The position numbers were made by a program, and so were the translations under genes. The notes below the pieces were generated by a model. That model was given only the letters and a program-made list of their open reading frames with translations. It made no database searches and had not been told where the DNA came from. Shown piece after piece: positions 60,719-64,000 of a stretch of DNA of 64,000 bases. The stretch spans positions 2,232,001-2,296,000 of the forward strand of contig NZ_WVHL01000005.1 in assembly GCF_009861525.1 (NCBI RefSeq), given 5' to 3'. Positions within the stretch are counted from its first letter, which is position 1, and every line of letters starts with the position of its first letter. Origin of the DNA: Pseudomonas sp. LD120 (GTDB lineage: Bacteria > Pseudomonadota > Gammaproteobacteria > Pseudomonadales > Pseudomonadaceae).

Positions 60719-61453
60719 TCAGCCTTCTACCGAGCCACCGGCCAAGGCGCAGAGCTGGATCGGATCGAGGATGTGCACCTCCTTGCCTTCGGCGGCAATC
60801 AGTTCATTCTGCTGGAACCGAGTGAACACCCGCGACACGGTTTCAACCGCCAGACCCAGGTAGTTGCCAATTTCGTTGCGCGACATGCTCAGGCGGAACT
60901 GGTTGGCCGAAAAACCACGGGCGCGGAAGCGGGCCGACAAGTTGACCAGGAAGGTGGCAATGCGCTCATCGGCGGTTTTTTTCGACAGCAACAGCATCAT
61001 TTGTTGATCGTCACGGATCTCGCGGCTCATGACACGCATCAATTGGCGGCGCAATTGCGGCAGTTGCAAGGCCAATTCGTCGAGACGCTCGAAGGGAATC
61101 TCACACACCGAAGTGGTTTCCAGCGCCTGGGCGGAAACCGGGTGACTTTCGGTGTCCATGCCGGACAGCCCGACCAACTCGCTGGGCAGGTGGAAGCCGG
61201 TGATCTGTTCCTCGCCGCTGTCGCTGAGGCTGAAGGTTTTCAGCGCGCCTGAACGCACGGCATAAACCGAGTCGAAACCGTCACCCTGACGGAACAGGAA
61301 TTCGCCTTTTTTCAATGGGCGGCCACGTTTGACGATCTCGTCCAGCGCGTCCATGTCTTCCAAATTCAAGGAAAGTGGCAGGCATAGAGGTGCCAGGCTG
61401 CAATCCTTGCAATGGGCCTGGTTATGAGCGCGCAGTTTAACTGGCTCGGACAT
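60719..61453 (-). CDS. anr: Anaerobic regulator Anr (FNR-type, [4Fe-4S])
   Basis: A 244-residue FNR-family activator. N-terminal cysteines Cys15, Cys18, Cys24 (HCKDCSLAPLC) and a central Cys in TSVCEIPF bind the oxygen-sensitive cluster. A cNMP-type beta roll and dimer helix follow, and the HTH MSRNEIGNYLGLAVETVSRVFTRF carries the E-xxSR recognition pattern for TTGAT-N4-ATCAA. It activates low-oxygen genes, including hemN next door. The ATG at 61453 is chosen; the longer upstream frame lacks support. Confidence 0.96.
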   Translation of the reverse strand: MSEPVKLRAHNQAHCKDCSLAPLCLPLSLNLEDMDALDEIVKRGRPLKKGEFLFRQGDGFDSVYAVRSGALKTFSLSDSGEEQITGFHLPSELVGLSGMDTESHPVSAQALETTSVCEIPFERLDELALQLPQLRRQLMRVMSREIRDDQQMMLLLSKKTADERIATFLVNLSARFRARGFSANQFRLSMSRNEIGNYLGLAVETVSRVFTRFQQNELIAAEGKEVHILDPIQLCALAGGSVEG

Positions 61454-61606
61454 TCTAGAATCCTTGTGGGAAAGCACACATAAGCCGTAAGGGTAACTCA
61501 CGGGAGGAGGTTCCGGCCAGTCCGTGCCGCATTGACTTTGAGTCGTTAAGCAATCCTTTTTTAGGTCGATAAGCTGTTACTGAGAGTAACTTGGAGTGCC
61601 GAGAAA

Positions 61607-62086
61607 ATGTCATCCGTTGGCGGTATTACTAATGGCAGCAACAACTTGCAGTCAATCTCAGAGCCTGCAAAAAGCGCCGATGACGATGAACTAAGGGTGA
61701 AACCATTAGTTGCAAAAACAACGCTTGAGGAGGGCGTCAAAGTGTCGCTGTCCGGGGCGGGTCTGAAGCAATCCGCCGCCGCCAAGGGGCGTGACACTGA
61801 TATCGAGGACAGCGGCCTGCCCGAAAATATTCAGCGAATCCTCAAAATGATCAGACAGTTGCAACGACAGATTGTCGAAATCATGGCCCAGTTGCAGGCG
61901 GTCAAGGCTGACAAGCATCTAACCCCCGAAGCCGCTAGAATCCGGATCGGCAGCCTGCAATCAACGCTGGCCACGCTCAACGGGGGCTTGCTGACCGCCA
62001 ATGCGTCCCTGGCCAAGACAATGAAAGAGACCGGTTTGAGCTCCGAGCAAGTCTTGAAGGTCGCCACACTGGCCATGCAGTCTTAG
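61607..62086 (+). CDS. Conserved small hypothetical protein with helical coiled-coil segment
   Basis: A 159-residue soluble protein with no signal peptide or membrane helix. The N-terminal 70 residues are low-complexity and probably disordered. Residues 70-105 (ENIQRILKMIRQLQRQIVEIMAQLQAVKAD) form a likely coiled coil, and a helical tail follows. The coiled coil resembles FlxA-like proteins, but the match is weak. GGAG lies 12 bases before the ATG. The stop overlaps the end of hemN by four bases on the other strand. Function unknown. Confidence 0.72.
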   Translation: MSSVGGITNGSNNLQSISEPAKSADDDELRVKPLVAKTTLEEGVKVSLSGAGLKQSAAAKGRDTDIEDSGLPENIQRILKMIRQLQRQIVEIMAQLQAVKADKHLTPEAARIRIGSLQSTLATLNGGLLTANASLAKTMKETGLSSEQVLKVATLAMQS

Positions 62087-63465
62087 ATCACTCGGGAAAA
62101 ACGTTGGCGGTTTTGCTGGCCCAAGTACGCATCGAAGATCATGCACACCGAGCGCACTAGCAAGCGTCCCGCAGGCAAGACGCTGATCGATTCGCTGCTT
62201 AGTTCGATCAAACCATCGTCGGCCATTCCCTCCAGTTCCGGCCATAGTTCATTGAAGTAGCCGCGAAAGTCGATATTGAACGTGTGCTCTATTTCTTCGA
62301 ACTTAAGACTAAAGTTGCAGATCAGTTGTTGAATAACTTCACGGCGCAGACGATCGTCGGCGTTGCACACTAAGCCACGACTCGTGGCCAGTTGTGCGCC
62401 GGCTAGAGCATTTTGATAGTGCGTCAGGTCGCTGCTGTTTTGGCAATAAAGATCACCGATCTGACTGATGGCGGAAACACCCAGTCCAATCAAGTCGCAA
62501 TGACCGTGAGTGGTGTAACCCTGAAAGTTGCGTTGCAGGGTCGATTCTTCTTGCGCAATCGCCAGTTCGTCGTCGGGCAGGGCGAAATGATCCATGCCGA
62601 TGTAGCGATAACCGGCGGCGGTCAGTTGCTCGATGGTACGTTGCAGCATCTGCAGTTTTTCTGCCGGTGCCGGCAGTTCATTGCTATTGATTCGCCGTTG
62701 CGGCATGAAGCGCTCGGGCAGATGGGCGTAGTTGAACACCGACAGCCGATCCGGTTGCAGGCTGATGACTTCTTCCACGGTGCGGGCAAAGTTGTCCGGA
62801 GTTTGCTTGGGCAGTCCGTAGATCAGGTCGATGTTGATGGAGCGAAACTGCAGGGTGCGAGCGGCCTCGATCACTGCTCGGGTTTCTTCCAGACTTTGCA
62901 GGCGATTGACTGCTCGTTGCACCGCAGGGTCCAGGTCCTGAAGGCCGATACTGACCCGGTTGAAGCCCAGCTCTCGCAGCAGGCCCATGGTCGACCAGTC
63001 CGCTTCCCGGGGGTCGATCTCGATGCCATAGTCGCCGGAGTCATCGTCGAGCAGATTGAAGTGCTTGCGCAGCAAGGCCATCAGTTGGCGCAGTTCATCG
63101 TGGTTGAGAAAGGTCGGTGTGCCGCCGCCGAAGTGCAGTTGCTCGACCCGCTGGTTGGGTGCCAGGTGGCAGGCAATCAGTTGCATTTCTTGCTCTAGGC
63201 GCTGCAGGTAAGGCAAGGCGCGGCTGCGATCCTTGGTGATCACTTTGTTGCAGGCGCAGTAGTAGCAGATGTTGGCGCAGAACGGGATGTGCACGTACAG
63301 CGACAGCGGGCGCTGGGCCTTGCGGCTGTCGCGTAGGGCGTGCAGCAGATCGAAGGCGCCGACTTGACTGCTGAATTGCACCGCGGTCGGGTATGAGGTG
63401 TAGCGTGGTCCCGCCAGGTCGTAACGGCGGATCAGATCTGTGTCCCAACGAATGGCGTCGAGCAT
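62083..63465 (-). CDS. hemN: Oxygen-independent coproporphyrinogen III oxidase (radical SAM)
   Basis: A 460-residue HemN. The radical-SAM cluster motif is CANICYYCACNK (C-x3-C-x2-C). RYTSYPTAVQF near the N-terminus, HFGGGTPTFL, and a C-terminal HemN domain (QGYTTHGHCDLIGLGVSAIS) are all present. It makes protoporphyrinogen IX from coproporphyrinogen III without oxygen. An Anr box 65 bases upstream and the anr gene nearby explain low-oxygen induction. Confidence 0.96.
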   Translation of the reverse strand: MLDAIRWDTDLIRRYDLAGPRYTSYPTAVQFSSQVGAFDLLHALRDSRKAQRPLSLYVHIPFCANICYYCACNKVITKDRSRALPYLQRLEQEMQLIACHLAPNQRVEQLHFGGGTPTFLNHDELRQLMALLRKHFNLLDDDSGDYGIEIDPREADWSTMGLLRELGFNRVSIGLQDLDPAVQRAVNRLQSLEETRAVIEAARTLQFRSINIDLIYGLPKQTPDNFARTVEEVISLQPDRLSVFNYAHLPERFMPQRRINSNELPAPAEKLQMLQRTIEQLTAAGYRYIGMDHFALPDDELAIAQEESTLQRNFQGYTTHGHCDLIGLGVSAISQIGDLYCQNSSDLTHYQNALAGAQLATSRGLVCNADDRLRREVIQQLICNFSLKFEEIEHTFNIDFRGYFNELWPELEGMADDGLIELSSESISVLPAGRLLVRSVCMIFDAYLGQQNRQRFSRVI

Positions 63466-63529
63466 GCGGGAATTCCCCCGGATAGGCTGGCAGTGTTCGC
63501 GAGTCTAGGGGCTTCAGGCCGGGGCCATC

Positions 63530-63543
63530 TTGACTTGTATCAA
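63530..63543 (-). promoter_or_regulatory. Anr (FNR-type) binding site of hemN
   Basis: TTGAC-TTGT-ATCAA matches TTGAT-N4-ATCAA with one change. Its centre is about 70 bases upstream of the hemN ATG, suiting activation from about -41.5 if transcription starts near 63495. Confidence 0.8.
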
Positions 63544-63606
63544 GGGTGTTCGGGAGCTGCCGGAGCAGCCCTGGCCGTGGGCTTGAGCTGTCACAACCGC
63601 CAAGTT

Positions 63607-63630
63607 GACCGCCGCCCGAAGGCGGCGGTC
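63607..63630. terminator. Stem-loop between hemN promoter and RTX gene
   Basis: GACCGCCGCC-CGAA-GGCGGCGGTC is a perfect ten-pair stem with a tetraloop, 12 bases beyond the RTX stop on the minus strand. No T run, so termination is uncertain. Confidence 0.55.
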
Positions 63631-63641
63631 GGCTGTCGGGC

Positions 63642-64000
63642 TCAGCCGATGAGGATCATGTCGCTGTTGAGTTGCGAGGCATTGAAGCCCACCAGGGTCA
63701 CGCTGTTGTCTCCCAGGCGGATCAAGGCGTCATTGCCTTGTTGGGTCGTCGCGTGGAGCACGGCCTCCGTGGAGCCAAACAGCTCGCGGGAGAATAGGAG
63801 TCGGTCATGACCGTTCTGATGAAGGTTGAAGTCGCTGATCCGGTCATGGCCGAAATTTCCCTGATCGAACACGAACAGGTCGCTGCCCACACCGCCACTG
63901 AGCAGGTCGTTGCCGCTACCACCAATCAGTACATCATTGCCGGACCCGCCATACAGCTCATCGTTGCCGCTGCCGCCGTGCAGCACGTCATGACCGGCGC
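63642..64000 (-). CDS. RTX-repeat (haemolysin-type calcium-binding) protein, C-terminal part; 5' end outside the window
   Basis: The frame is open to the window edge, so only the last about 119 residues are seen. Repeats of the GGxGxDxLx type run at the left: GHDVLHGGSGNDELYGGSGN, then DVLIGGSGNDLLSGGVGSD. These bind calcium and fold after type I secretion. The C-terminal block LFVFDQGNFGHDRISDFN to NSDMILIG resembles the secretion-signal end of such proteins. The catalytic or adhesive part is out of view, so the function is undecided. Confidence 0.88.
   Translation of the reverse strand, partial: AGHDVLHGGSGNDELYGGSGNDVLIGGSGNDLLSGGVGSDLFVFDQGNFGHDRISDFNLHQNGHDRLLFSRELFGSTEAVLHATTQQGNDALIRLGDNSVTLVGFNASQLNSDMILIG

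Noticed and set aside
1..64000. CRISPR array, prophage or secretion-system island
   Set aside because: No regularly spaced repeats, integrase, phage structural genes or secretion clusters seen; the only mobile element is the IS4 copy.

Overview
The window is chromosomal DNA of a fluorescent Pseudomonas, most like the P. fluorescens / P. protegens / P. chlororaphis lineage. The evidence is the gene order cmaX-crfX-cmpX-sigX-oprF, the nas/nir cluster next to pyrD and rmf, smc-zipA-ligA, dnaX-ybaB-recR, anr-hemN, and REP-type palindromes between genes. Nearly everything is core genome. The only clear mobile element is one IS4-family insertion with intact target duplications.

Layout. 1-5.2 kb: end of an alpha/beta hydrolase gene, rraA, then the envelope-stress block cmaX-crfX-cmpX-sigX-oprF. 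5.2-18.6 kb: assimilatory nitrate/nitrite block on the minus strand. It holds nirB-nirD-nasC-cobA, nasA with a fused phosphatase/kinase gene, and the NasS-NasT sensor/antiterminator pair; the IS lies between nasT and nasA. 18.6-28.8 kb: pyrD, rmf, rlmL, a CHASE/PAS diguanylate cyclase, dacB, a YggL protein and a BenE transporter. 29.1-39.2 kb: purine catabolism block with a GntR and a LysR regulator, a Tsx/OmpK nucleoside channel, xdhA-xdhB-xdhC-guaD and a second GntR regulator. 39.2-47.7 kb: smc, zipA, ligA, the SRP RNA gene and a GrpB protein. 47.8-54.1 kb: DUF2167, VOC and XRE proteins, an Aer-type aerotaxis receptor followed by a PAS-GGDEF-EAL protein, and a periplasmic solute-binding protein. 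54.3-60 kb: dnaX, ybaB, a CurA-like reductase, recR and an acyl-CoA dehydrogenase. 60-64 kb: apt, anr, a small hypothetical gene, hemN, and the 3' end of an RTX-repeat protein gene cut by the window edge.

The best-supported system is the nitrogen regulon. Each of the three minus-strand transcription units (nirB, nasA, nasS) starts with a GG-N10-GC sigma-54 promoter. Each then has a leader with two short hairpins carrying six-base loops with A at position 1 and G at position 4, the ANTAR-protein recognition pattern. The second hairpin shares bases with a downstream intrinsic terminator. NasT, encoded here, is the expected ANTAR antiterminator, and NasS the nitrate-responsive partner that holds it. 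The leader in front of nasS implies that the sensor pair controls itself. Other regulatory signals are candidate GntR operators in front of xdhA and a second shared palindrome near the other GntR gene, an Anr box in front of hemN, several REP elements, and two very small candidate reading frames. All calls are from reading the sequence; no database search was run.
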